Positions 8,569-17,149 of a DNA stretch of 64,000 nt are shown here, piece by piece; position 1 is the stretch's first letter; each line of letters begins with the position of its first letter. This DNA comes from JAHEEL01 sp963700375 (GTDB lineage: Bacteria; Actinomycetota; Acidimicrobiia; Spongiisociales; UBA5794). The notes under the pieces are model-generated. The model was not told the origin of the DNA. It did no database searches and was given only the letters and a program-made list of their open reading frames with translations. Made by a program: the position numbers and the translations under genes. The stretch spans positions 246,203 to 310,202 of the forward strand of contig CAVOXF010000005.1 in the NCBI GenBank assembly GCA_963700375.1. The letters are read 5' to 3'.

Positions 8569-9695
8569 TCGACGAGTGCGTCACCGGCGACACGTCGCGA
8601 CTCGACACCATCGTGGCTCGCATAGGTGCCGAACGAGTCCTTCTGTTCACCGGCGGTGCGTCGTACACGTCGAGCGGAGCGGCCGCCGCCATCGAACCGA
8701 TCCTGTCCGACCTTCGTGTTGAACGGATCTCGAGCATCACGCCCAACCCGACACTCGACGAGGTCGAGTCGGCTATCGAGACATTCCGAAGATTCCATCC
8801 GGATGCCGTGGTGGCGGTCGGTGGTGGTTCGGTCATTGATCTTGCCAAGGCGGTGCGTCTTCTTGCCGATCAAGAGGCTGAGCCGCGCGACATCGTGACG
8901 GGCCTCGCTGAGGCAAGGCCGGGAGGGACGCCGCTCGTCGCAATCCCCACAACGTCGGGTACCGGGAGCGAGGCGACCCGCTTCGCCGTCGTCTACGTCG
9001 ACGGCGTGAAGTACTCCGTGGCGCACGAGTCCGCTCGGCCGGACTTCGCCATCCTCGACCCGCTGCTGACGTACACCCTCCCCGCCCGCCTCACTGCGAT
9101 CACGGGCCTCGATGCACTGTCGCAGGCAATGGAGTCGCTCTGGTCGGTGCGGTCGACCGCCGAGTCGCAATCAGTGGCGCGCCGCTCCTTGACGCTGGCG
9201 CGCCGAGCCCTGGCCCCCGCCGTCCATCGGCCGAGTCCGCGTTCACGAGCCGACATGTTCGAGGCAGCGCACTTGAGCGGCCGGGCCATCGACATCTCGA
9301 TGACGACGGCTTCGCATGCGCTCTCGTACGTTCTGACGACCGAGTACGGCGTCCCGCATGGTCATGCCGTCGCACTCACGCTGGGTGCCGTACTGGAGTT
9401 CAATGCCGGCATCACGGTTGAGGACTGCCTCGACCCAAGGGGCGTGCAACATGTGACCGGCGTTATCGACGAGATCCTCGCGATCCTCGGAGCCCAGGAT
9501 CCTGCCGACGGTCGCCGCATCGTCGAAGACCTCGTGGCATCGCTCGGTCTCGAAGCCACGCTCGAAGGGGTCGGCGCCGGTGCTGATGAGGCAAGGAGAC
9601 GGATCGCCGAGAGCGTCAACCCGCAACGGCTGGCGAACAATCCCCGACGACTCAGCCCGGACGTCATCGTCGAACTGATCGGCTCGATCGCGTAG
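8565..9695 (+). CDS. Iron-containing alcohol dehydrogenase, probable phosphonoacetaldehyde reductase
   Basis: 376-residue group III alcohol dehydrogenase. NAD(P)-binding signature VGGGSVIDLAKAV, substrate-site motif PTTSGTGSEATRF and metal-ligand region ASHALSYVLTTEYGVPHGHAVAL with its conserved histidines are present. Related enzymes in phosphonate clusters reduce phosphonoacetaldehyde to 2-hydroxyethylphosphonate (HEP). The 4-base overlap with the decarboxylase gene, and the absence of an AEP-type aminotransferase in the window, point to HEP rather than 2-aminoethylphosphonate as the product; that is inference from context. The GTG start at 8565 is fixed by the overlap. Confidence 0.88.
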   Translation: MIDECVTGDTSRLDTIVARIGAERVLLFTGGASYTSSGAAAAIEPILSDLRVERISSITPNPTLDEVESAIETFRRFHPDAVVAVGGGSVIDLAKAVRLLADQEAEPRDIVTGLAEARPGGTPLVAIPTTSGTGSEATRFAVVYVDGVKYSVAHESARPDFAILDPLLTYTLPARLTAITGLDALSQAMESLWSVRSTAESQSVARRSLTLARRALAPAVHRPSPRSRADMFEAAHLSGRAIDISMTTASHALSYVLTTEYGVPHGHAVALTLGAVLEFNAGITVEDCLDPRGVQHVTGVIDEILAILGAQDPADGRRIVEDLVASLGLEATLEGVGAGADEARRRIAESVNPQRLANNPRRLSPDVIVELIGSIA

Positions 9696-9777
9696 ACCCG
9701 GCGCCCCCGTGGTCCGGCCATCGCCGAGCAATCAAATAGGATGGTCGCTCCGACCACCGAACGGAATGGAGGGTGCC

Positions 9778-10950
9778 GTGGCCAAGTTCTTCGCACGAGT
9801 GAAGGCGCAGATGCGGGAACGGGAAGACGCCGAGGCAATTCGTACGACACCGATCGCAGAGCGCCCGATTCTGGCCTACGCCGAAGACGACTACACCTGG
9901 AACCAGCTCGGCCCATACCTGGATGCTGTGATGGGGACACACGGGCTGCCCGTTGTCTACGTCACCTCGGATCCGGACGATCCGCGTCTCACCGACCACA
10001 GTCCTCTGATGTCGGTGTATTCAATCCGCGACTCGCTTCCGGCGTTTCTACCGAAGGTCGACAGCCCGGTCTTCGTGACGACCATGCCGGATCTCGATTC
10101 GTTCCACATCAAGCGGCCCGCGGCATCCACGGTCGTGTACGTGTTCCACTCGCTGAACAGCATCCACATGGCGTACCGAGCGGGGGCGTTCGATGCGTAT
10201 GACGTATTCTTCTGCACCGGCCCCCATCACACGGATGAGCTGACGCGCCACTTCGAACAGATCGGGAAGACCGGGTACGACCTGCGGGAGATCGGCTATC
10301 CGAAACTCGACCGAATCGCAGCCGCGTATCGCTCGTACGAAAAGACATATCCGGACGAGACCACCGTCCTCATCGCGCCGTCGTGGGGTACGCACAATGT
10401 TCTCGCCGCCGACGGGGCCGGCCTCGTGGCAGCCCTCGCGGACCGCGGCTACCGGGTCGTTGTCCGTCCGCACCCGGCATTCTTCGAGTCGATCTACCCG
10501 GAAGGTGCCCAGATCGTCGCGGCCCTCCAGCGCCAGTTCGGGGACCGATCGAACGTCATCTTCGAGACGTCGATCACCAGCGAGAACAGCTTCATGGAGG
10601 CGGATCTCATGATCTCGGACTGGTCCGGGGCGGCGCTCGAGTATGCGCTGGGAACCGAACGCCCCGTCCTCGCTCTCGATCTACCTCCGAAGGTGAACAA
10701 CCCGGATTGGGAGCAGCTTGGCATGCTTCCGTTCGAGGACCGGATGCGCAGCGAGATCGGCATGGTGATCCCGCCCGGGGACGCAGCGAGGGCAGTCGCC
10801 GCCGTGGACGAACTCATCGCCGATGCCTCGGGTTATCGGGAGAGACTCGCCGACCTGCGGCTGAAGACGGTCTACAACCCGGGAGCGTCCGCTGAGGCAG
10901 GAGCCGCCGCGCTCAAGGACCTGGCCGACGAAGCGACGGCAGAGAGCTAG
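9778..10950 (+). CDS. CDP-glycerol glycerophosphotransferase-like (TagB/TagF) transferase
   Basis: About 390 residues, GT-B-like fold of the teichoic-acid polymerase/primase family. Recognisable elements are TVVYVFHSLNSIHMAYRAGAFDAYD, FFCTGPHH, GYPKLDRI, VLIAPSWGTHNVL, VVVRPHPAF and ISDWSGAALEYALGTERPVL; His in the HSLNS and RPHP segments corresponds to catalytic residues of the family. Known members move glycerol- or ribitol-phosphate from a CDP donor to a membrane acceptor. Following the phosphonate genes, it is the best candidate to move hydroxyethylphosphonate from a CMP donor onto a glycan (inference). I chose GTG 9778, 4 bases after GGAGGG; ATG 9766 overlaps that ribosome binding site. 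Confidence 0.85.
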   Translation: MAKFFARVKAQMREREDAEAIRTTPIAERPILAYAEDDYTWNQLGPYLDAVMGTHGLPVVYVTSDPDDPRLTDHSPLMSVYSIRDSLPAFLPKVDSPVFVTTMPDLDSFHIKRPAASTVVYVFHSLNSIHMAYRAGAFDAYDVFFCTGPHHTDELTRHFEQIGKTGYDLREIGYPKLDRIAAAYRSYEKTYPDETTVLIAPSWGTHNVLAADGAGLVAALADRGYRVVVRPHPAFFESIYPEGAQIVAALQRQFGDRSNVIFETSITSENSFMEADLMISDWSGAALEYALGTERPVLALDLPPKVNNPDWEQLGMLPFEDRMRSEIGMVIPPGDAARAVAAVDELIADASGYRERLADLRLKTVYNPGASAEAGAAALKDLADEATAES

Positions 10951-10953
10951 CGG

Positions 10954-11136
10954 TCAGCTGTCGTCGGTCTGCGGTTCCGCAGGAGCGGTTGCCGGCGTCT
11001 TGTTGCCGGTGAATACTCCCTTGATCTGGTACCAGAACTTCTTGAAGACCATCGCAATTGCGGCGAAGCCGCCGACGATGGCGGACACGATCAACGTTCC
11101 GGTTGCGGGATCGAGGTAAGCGAACACGGGCGACAT
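10954..11136 (-). CDS. Small single-helix membrane protein (DPATGT motif)
   Basis: 60 residues. The N-terminal LDPATGTLIVSAIVGG segment leads into one membrane helix (about residues 10-32) and a basic KKFWYQIKGVF stretch, then a Pro/Ala/Thr tail. Small proteins with a DPGTGS-type motif, one helix and a W..IK motif often sit next to sulfatase/phosphatase-superfamily and surface-glycan genes; their function is not known to me. The start at ATG 11136 is supported by a very strong ribosome binding site (GGAGGTGG, seen as ccacctcc at 11143-11150). It converges on the phosphonotransferase gene with a 3-base gap. Confidence 0.72.
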   Translation of the reverse strand: MSPVFAYLDPATGTLIVSAIVGGFAAIAMVFKKFWYQIKGVFTGNKTPATAPAEPQTDDS

Positions 11137-11276
11137 CGGTGACCACCTCCAGGGTGTTGGCTGGCGAGAAAGGATCAGCAGCGCGGGTTGGACCACGGAG
11201 GCTACCAGCGTCGCCGATTCACTTTCGACCCATTCGAAGGCACCGTCCTCCAGGCGGTCGCGAGCCGCCGACGAGG

Positions 11277-12122
11277 TCAACTCCGTGATTGGGGGCCATG
11301 TCCTGCGACGACCGCCTGCAGGCCGGCCGCGAACGGCGGCAGCGGGTCAATCCCGATGCGCTCGAGACGCTCACTCGCCAGGGCCGAGTTCGCCGGCCTT
11401 CTCACTCGCGACGCGCCGGCTTCGGACGCGCGGGGTTCCACCATCGCCGGGTCGAGTCCGGCAAGTCGCACCGCCTCGCGGGCGAGTTCGAACCACGAGA
11501 CCGTCGGCGTGTTGGCGAGATGCAGCACGCCGTCGGCGCCCGCCGCGAGAGTCGCCATCGAAGCTGCAACAAGGTCGTCAGCGATGGTGGGTCTGCCGAA
11601 CTGATCGTCGGCGACTTGCACCGGACCAGAGAGCACCCGGTCGAGGATCGTTGCGACGAAGTTCGGGTGGGTCGCCGAAAGCAGCCATGACGTCCGCACC
11701 ACGAGTGGTCCGGGGTGTGTATCGAGAGCGAGGCGTTCCCCCTCCAGCTTGCTGGCGCCGTACACGTTGAGCGGATCGGGCTCGTCAGACTCGACGTACG
11801 GGCCACGCTTGGTCCCGTTGAAGACATAATCCGTCGAGAACGTCGCGAACGCTGCCCCAATCTCGGCTGCGATTCCGGCCATCACTCCAACGGCATGGGC
11901 ATTCACGGCGAACGCCCGGTCGGGTTCCGCCTCCGCCCGTTCGACCGCGGTGTACGCAGCGCAGTTGATGATCAGGTGCGGACGACGTCCGGTGAGCACC
12001 GCTCGCATCGACTCGGTGTCGGTGACGTCGAAATCGGCGCGGGTCAGGGCGATGGCGGCTGCGCCGAGATGCCGGGCGAATGCCGAGCCGAGTTGACCCG
12101 CCGCTCCGACGATCGCGATCAT
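11277..12122 (-). CDS. rmlD: dTDP-4-dehydrorhamnose reductase
   Basis: Final step of dTDP-L-rhamnose synthesis: NADPH reduction of dTDP-4-keto-L-rhamnose. About 281 residues; extended/atypical SDR with nucleotide-binding GAAGQLGSAFA, NCAAYTAVERAE, active-site STDYVF…Y.ASK (VYGASKLEGE) and RTSWL, all diagnostic of RmlD. ATG 12122 (MIAIVGAAG) overlaps the rmlA stop as ATGA, which fixes the start. It is last in the operon rmlB-rmlA-rmlD. Confidence 0.94.
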   Translation of the reverse strand: MIAIVGAAGQLGSAFARHLGAAAIALTRADFDVTDTESMRAVLTGRRPHLIINCAAYTAVERAEAEPDRAFAVNAHAVGVMAGIAAEIGAAFATFSTDYVFNGTKRGPYVESDEPDPLNVYGASKLEGERLALDTHPGPLVVRTSWLLSATHPNFVATILDRVLSGPVQVADDQFGRPTIADDLVAASMATLAAGADGVLHLANTPTVSWFELAREAVRLAGLDPAMVEPRASEAGASRVRRPANSALASERLERIGIDPLPPFAAGLQAVVAGHGPQSRS

Positions 12123-12994
12123 CGTCCGGAGGGCGGGTCGACCACGAGACGCTCGAGGTAGTCGCGATATCCCGAGGCGGGCATCCCGGATATCAAGCGC
12201 TCCAGCCGAGGGCGGTCGATGTAGCCCTGCTGATACGCGATCTCCTCGGGGCAAGCGATCTTGAGCCCCTGGCGCCGTTCGATCGTCGCAACGAAGTTCG
12301 AGGCCTCCAGGAGGCTCTCATGGGTTCCGCTGTCGAGCCATGCAATACCCCGCCCGAACGGCGTCACGGTCAACTCGCCAAGCGCCAGGTAGGCCAGATT
12401 CAGGTCGGTGATCTCCAACTCACCCCGGCCGGAGGGCTGGACCGCAGCGGCCATGGAGGAGGCTTTCTTGTCGTAGATGTAGAAGCCGGGTACCGCGTAG
12501 TTGGACCGCGGGACTGCAGGCTTCTCCTCGATCGACACGGCACGACCGTCCTCCGAGATCTCGACCACTCCGTAGCGGGACGGGTCGCGGACCGGGTATC
12601 CGAAGATGTGCGCACCACCCGAGAACGACGCGACACACTCTGCGAATCCGAGATCGCCGTAGAAGATGTTGTCGCCGAGAATCAGCGCGACCGATTCACC
12701 ATCGATGTAGTCGGCGCCGATCACGAGTGATTGTGCGATGCCTTCCGGCCGCTCCTGGACAACGTACGACATGGCGATTCCCCACTGGCTCCCGTCGCCG
12801 AGCAAGCGTTCGAAGAGTGGGATCTCCCGCGGTGTGGAGATCAGCAGGATGTCGCGGATCCCCGCCTCCATCAGCGTCGACAGCGGGTAGTAGACCATCG
12901 GCTTGTCGTACACCGGGAGCAGCTGCTTCCCGATTGCGCGGGTGAGCGGGTCGAGCCGCGACCCCGCACCACCGGCCAGGATGATGCCCTTCAT
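12119..12994 (-). CDS. rmlA: Glucose-1-phosphate thymidylyltransferase
   Basis: First step of dTDP-rhamnose synthesis: glucose-1-phosphate + dTTP to dTDP-glucose + PPi. About 291 residues, left-handed nucleotidyltransferase fold: GIILAGGAGSRLDPLT, DKPMVYYPLSTLM, RPEGIAQSL, ILGDNIFYG and GTHESLLEA. Length and motifs match the RmlA family closely. Start ATG 12994 overlaps the rmlB stop (ATGA), and its own stop overlaps the rmlD start, so three genes are coupled. Confidence 0.95.
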   Translation of the reverse strand: MKGIILAGGAGSRLDPLTRAIGKQLLPVYDKPMVYYPLSTLMEAGIRDILLISTPREIPLFERLLGDGSQWGIAMSYVVQERPEGIAQSLVIGADYIDGESVALILGDNIFYGDLGFAECVASFSGGAHIFGYPVRDPSRYGVVEISEDGRAVSIEEKPAVPRSNYAVPGFYIYDKKASSMAAAVQPSGRGELEITDLNLAYLALGELTVTPFGRGIAWLDSGTHESLLEASNFVATIERRQGLKIACPEEIAYQQGYIDRPRLERLISGMPASGYRDYLERLVVDPPSGR

Positions 12995-13962
12995 TGGGTC
13001 CCTTCCTTCAGCGGTCGCCACCAGGCCTCGTTCGATCGATACCAGTCGATCGTTGCCGCAAGCTGATCGCCCAGCCCACGTTCTGGCGCCCAGCCGAGCG
13101 CCCTGATCTTGGATGAGTCGAGGGCATACCGGAGGTCGTGGCCGGGTCGGTCGGGAACGTACTCGATCGAATCGACGCCGGTTCCGAACGCGGCGAGCAG
13201 GGTTTCGGCCAGGGTGAGGTTGGAGAGCGGAGCGTCTGCAGAGATGTTGTAGATCTCGCCGGACGCACCTTCGTCGATGAGGAGCCGGATTGCGGCGCAG
13301 TGGTCGCTGACGTGGAGCCAGTCGCGTTCGTTCCGACCGTCGCCGTAGAGCGGCACCGGCAGTCCATCGAGCAGGTTCGTCACGAACAGGGGGATCACCT
13401 TTTCTGGGAACTGGTACGGCCCGTAGTTGTTGGTGCAGCGGGTGACAACGACGTCGGTTCCGTGGGTCGTGGCATACGACAGCGCGAGGAGATCCGAGCC
13501 GGCTTTCGACGCCGAGTACGGCGACGACGGGTTCAGGACGTCACCTTCCGAAGCTGCACCGTGTTCGAGCGATCCGTACACCTCGTCGGTTGAGACGTGG
13601 ATGAACCGGGCCAGGCCCGCACGCCGCGCCGCGTCGAGCAGCACGCCGGTCCCCACGACGTTGGTCTCGACGAACGGCGCTGCCGACGCAATCGACCGGT
13701 CGACATGGCTCTCCGCTGCGAAATGCACCACCACGTCGTGCCCTGGCATCACGTCGTCGACCAGGGCGCCGTCGCGGATGTCGCCGTGCACGAAATGGTG
13801 GCCGGGGTACCTGTCGAGTTCGTCGACGGTGGCCCGGATGCCCGCATACGTGAGTGCGTCGAGGTTCGTGATCTGTGCATCGGGCTCGTTGTCGAGGACC
13901 TGACGGATGAAGTTCGAGCCGATGAAGCCGGCTCCGCCCGTTACGAGGTAGCTACGGCCCAC
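12991..13962 (-). CDS. rmlB: dTDP-glucose 4,6-dehydratase
   Basis: Second step of dTDP-rhamnose synthesis: dTDP-glucose to dTDP-4-keto-6-deoxyglucose with bound NAD. 323 residues; Rossmann motif TGGAGFIGSNF, HFAAESHVDRSI, active-site TDEVYG and YSASKAGSD, and NNYGPYQFPEK are hallmark RmlB sequences. GTG start at 13962, preceded by GGAGGTGACC, a strong ribosome binding site. It is the first of the coupled rmlB-A-D series; rmlC lies 34 bases upstream on the same strand. Confidence 0.95.
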   Translation of the reverse strand: MGRSYLVTGGAGFIGSNFIRQVLDNEPDAQITNLDALTYAGIRATVDELDRYPGHHFVHGDIRDGALVDDVMPGHDVVVHFAAESHVDRSIASAAPFVETNVVGTGVLLDAARRAGLARFIHVSTDEVYGSLEHGAASEGDVLNPSSPYSASKAGSDLLALSYATTHGTDVVVTRCTNNYGPYQFPEKVIPLFVTNLLDGLPVPLYGDGRNERDWLHVSDHCAAIRLLIDEGASGEIYNISADAPLSNLTLAETLLAAFGTGVDSIEYVPDRPGHDLRYALDSSKIRALGWAPERGLGDQLAATIDWYRSNEAWWRPLKEGTQ

Positions 13963-13996
13963 CGGTCACCTCCAATCTCTGCATCGGTCCCCCCGT

Positions 13997-14542
13997 TCAG
14001 GCATAGGTGTCGGCGTCGGCGAGGAATGGGGCCACCGCGTCGTTCGCCGACAGAATAGGAGCGGCGACAATCGGCCATGGGATTGCGAGGTCCGGGTCGT
14101 TCCAGCGAATCGCCCGATTCCCGTCCGGCCGGTAGCGTTCGGTCATCTTGTAGGTGACCTCGGCGGTGGCGGACGTGACGAGGAATCCGTGGGCGAAACC
14201 CTCCGGGATCCAGAGCATCGCCCGATTCCCCTCCGAGAGTTCGATACCGAACCACTCGCCGAACGTCGGGGAAGAACGGCGCACGTCGACGGCGACGTCG
14301 TAGACGGACCCCCGGATGCATCGGATGATCTTCCCCTGGGGTGCATCGAGTTGGTAGTGGAGGCCGCGCAACACATGGCGGCGGGAGAACGAGTGGTTGT
14401 CCTGAGCCCACGTCCGCTGCTCACCGGTGGCTTCCTCGAAGGCGCTCCGGCTGAAGCTCTCGTAGAGGTATCCGCGGTCGTCTTCGAACACGTCCGGCTC
14501 CATGATCACGAGGCCGGCGAGTGGGGCGTTCGTTGCCTTCAT
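13997..14542 (-). CDS. rmlC: dTDP-4-dehydrorhamnose 3,5-epimerase
   Basis: Third step of the pathway: double epimerisation at C3 and C5 of dTDP-4-keto-6-deoxyglucose. 181 residues, cupin fold: FEDDRGYLYESF, AQDNHSFS, VLRGLHYQ (catalytic His), GKIIRCIRGSVYDVAVDVR, LWIPEGFAHGF and ERYRPDGNRAIRWNDPDLAIPWP all match RmlC. Start ATG 14542 (MKATNAPLAG). With rmlB-A-D it completes a four-gene dTDP-L-rhamnose operon, so rhamnose is almost certainly in the surface polymer. Confidence 0.95.
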   Translation of the reverse strand: MKATNAPLAGLVIMEPDVFEDDRGYLYESFSRSAFEEATGEQRTWAQDNHSFSRRHVLRGLHYQLDAPQGKIIRCIRGSVYDVAVDVRRSSPTFGEWFGIELSEGNRAMLWIPEGFAHGFLVTSATAEVTYKMTERYRPDGNRAIRWNDPDLAIPWPIVAAPILSANDAVAPFLADADTYA

Positions 14543-14660
14543 CGACGCCACCCTAGATCTTGCACCGACCGATCGAAGTCCAAGCGACCGACGGGTGGAG
14601 CACAATGGCGGTCGGCCGCACGTACCATCCGGTGCACCACCCCCCCTAGGAGACACGCCG

Positions 14661-16047
14661 GTGCCGTCGATCGACCTCAGCAAGGAGAACCGGGCGCTTC
14701 TGCTCGGCTGGTTGAGCGTCCTCCCGCTCCTCGTGTGGTGGCTGGGATGGTTTCCGGGGTTCATGTCGTCGGATTCGATCGACCAACTCGGCCAGGTCGA
14801 CCGCTTCGAGTTCTTCAACTTCCACCCGATCGTCCATACGTTCTCGATGTGGGTCATCAGCACCGTCTGGGACCACCCGGGAGCCGTCACGTTCGTTCAA
14901 GTCGTCGTCCTGGCCGGCCTCCTCGGGTTTCTCGCCCGCCGACTCACGCAGATCGGTGCCCCATGGTGGCTCGCGGTTGGAGCAGCCTGGGTCACCGCCG
15001 CGCTCCCGATGGTGGGAGCGACCACGATCACGATCTGGAAGGACGTCCCCTACTCCCTGGCCATGGTGTGGGCGTTCGCCGAACTCATCGCCGTTGCGAA
15101 GGACCGGGACGGGTTCTGGTCGTCGCCGTGGGGACCGCTGCGGCTTGGCGCCGCCCTCGGGCTCATGTGGGCGTTGCGCGCCAACGGCAAGGTCACCGTC
15201 CTCATCGTCGGTCTGGCGCTGGCGATCGGGTTCTGGCGCCACTGGCGGAATCTGCTCATTTCGGGCGGCGCCGTCGCCGCGGTCGGGATCGTGCTGCCGA
15301 TGGCGCTTCTGACCATTCTCTCGGTGAGTCCCGGCACGATCGAGCCGTCCGAGGTGTTTCTCCCCGACGTGGCAGCGGTGCTGGTGAACGATCCGGGTTG
15401 GTTCAGCGACGCTGACCGAGCGAGCCTCGAGGCCATCGCACCAGTTGAGCTCTGGCAGGACCGCTACGAATGTTCAGACTCCACTCCGCTCGTATTCGAT
15501 CCCGGCTTCAATCATGCACCACCTCGGGACAACCCGTGGGAGTACCGATCGTTGGTTGCTCGAACGGCTGTCACGCACCTTCCGACCGTGATCGGCCACC
15601 GCTGGTGCGCGGCGTCATTCCTCTTCGTGCCGTCGGCCCGAACCGGCAGCTATCTGCACCGCCCGCCGTTCGAGATCCCACCGAATACCCTCGGTTTCGC
15701 CAGGGCCCCGATCTCCGATCGGGCGTACTCGTTCACGCTGGCCCAGTACCAGTGGATCGAGCGCCCTGGCGTGCAGTGGCTCACGTGGCGCCCCGCGCTC
15801 GTGATCCTCGCCGGGATCACCACGTACATCGGGGTCGCCGTCCGCCGGAGGCTCCGTCCGTTGCTGTGGGCCGGCGGCCTCGATCGGCGCGCAACTGCTG
15901 AACGTGGCGGCGATGACGCCGTCGCACGAATTCCGGTACGCATTCGGGATCTACCTCCTCTGCCTGATGAGCCTCCCGTTCTGGTGGCTGGTTTCTCGAC
16001 CCGCGTCGGCCGAGATCGCTCAGGGACCGCCCGGGGACGCCCGATAG
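14661..16047 (+). CDS. Polytopic membrane protein (DUF6020-like, glycan-related), one frame slip
   Basis: About 460 residues with some 10-12 hydrophobic helices. The segment GWFPGFMSSDSIDQLGQ followed by FNFHPIVHTF, TIWKDVPYSLAMVWA and MWALRANGK resembles the DUF6020/PMT-like integral membrane family, whose acidic D and HP-H motif suggests lipid-linked sugar transfer; the exact reaction is unknown. Start GTG 14661 follows AGGAG. The frame changes near 15880: before it the protein ends LLWAG, after it the natural end (GAQLLNVAAMTP…LPFWWLVSR…) runs to TAG 16047. One extra base in the GC run ggccggcggcc explains it. Divergent from rmlC. Confidence 0.75.
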
Positions 16048-16168
16048 AGCAGAGAGGCGCATCAGACTGTTTCGGGTCAGGTGCGGGATCAAGAACCAGC
16101 ACCGATGTGATCGTCAGAAACCGCAACGGCGGTTGGCCGGACGGGTCGGTGGACGAGGGGGCAGCGAA

Positions 16169-17089
16169 TTGAAGCGCATACTCATCGCCGGAGGAGCCGG
16201 ATTCGTCGGGCGCACTCTGGCTGAACGGCTGGCGAACGACGGCGTCGACGTTGTCGTGATCGACAATTACTCGAGTCCGAGTCCGCTCCCGCTACCCGAG
16301 GGCGTCGAGGTTATCCGAGGATCGGTGGTCGACCCGATCGAGATCGCAGGGCCCTTCGATACGATCTTCAACCTTGCATCGCCGGCCTCGCCCCCGCGAT
16401 ATGTGCTCGATCCGATCGGAACGCTCCGCACCGGGGCCGAAGGTACGCGCAGGCTGCTCGAACTGGCAAAGAACCACGACTCGGTGTTCCTGATGGCGTC
16501 GACCTCCGAGATCTACGGTGATCCGATGGTTCATCCCCAAGACGAGACGTACAACGGAAACGTGGACGTCACATCTCCGCGGGCGTGCTACGACGAGGCC
16601 AAGCGTTACGCCGAAGCACTGGTGTTCGCCCACCGGAGAACCGGCGCCGTTCCGAACGTGCGTATCGCCCGCATCTTCAACACGTACGGTCCGGGAATGG
16701 CGCCGGACGACGGTCGCGTGATCACGAACTTCGTTACGCAGGCGCTCGCAGGTGAGCCGCTTACGATCTTCGGCGATGGCAGCCAGACTCGCTCGTTCTG
16801 CTTCGTTGACGATCTCGTTGACGGCCTGATCCGTCTCGCCGATTCCGACGAGACCGATCCGGTGAACCTCGGGAACCCGAGCGAGCGGACCATGAGCGAT
16901 GTCGCGGACATGGTGGCATCGCTCATCGGAGACACGGGTCGCACCTACGTTGAACTCCCCCACGCCGACCCGACGCGACGACGGCCGGACATCACGCGAG
17001 CCCGGACCCTGCTCGGGTGGGAGCCGAAGGTCGAATTCGAAGACGGCCTCGAACGCACGGTCCGCTACCTCGAATCGCTGCCGCGCTAG
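16169..17089 (+). CDS. UDP-glucuronate decarboxylase-like NAD-dependent SDR
   Basis: About 306 residues. Rossmann motif AGGAGFVGRTLAE, VIDNYSS, NLASPASPPRYVLDP, STSEIYGDP and catalytic YDEAKRYAE place it with UDP-xylose synthase/UDP-glucuronate decarboxylase, which makes UDP-xylose (or the 4-keto pentose) from UDP-glucuronate; IARIFNTYGPGM and GDGSQTRSFCFVDDLV are also typical. I favour TTG 16169 (LKRILIAGG), preceded by GAGGGGG, over ATG 16133, which adds an unconserved Gly/Arg-rich extension. It follows the membrane protein closely and probably supplies a pentose donor to local glycosyltransferases. Confidence 0.86.
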   Translation: MKRILIAGGAGFVGRTLAERLANDGVDVVVIDNYSSPSPLPLPEGVEVIRGSVVDPIEIAGPFDTIFNLASPASPPRYVLDPIGTLRTGAEGTRRLLELAKNHDSVFLMASTSEIYGDPMVHPQDETYNGNVDVTSPRACYDEAKRYAEALVFAHRRTGAVPNVRIARIFNTYGPGMAPDDGRVITNFVTQALAGEPLTIFGDGSQTRSFCFVDDLVDGLIRLADSDETDPVNLGNPSERTMSDVADMVASLIGDTGRTYVELPHADPTRRRPDITRARTLLGWEPKVEFEDGLERTVRYLESLPR

Positions 17090-17149
17090 TCCGAGCGTCG
17101 ACCCGGCGGGCGAGTTGACATTGAGCGTGGAGCCCATCGCCGTGCGCAC

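Noticed and set aside
8565..9695. Glycerol dehydrogenase or lactaldehyde reductase
   Set aside because: Family motifs alone would allow it, but coupling to phosphonopyruvate decarboxylase makes phosphonoacetaldehyde reductase far more likely.
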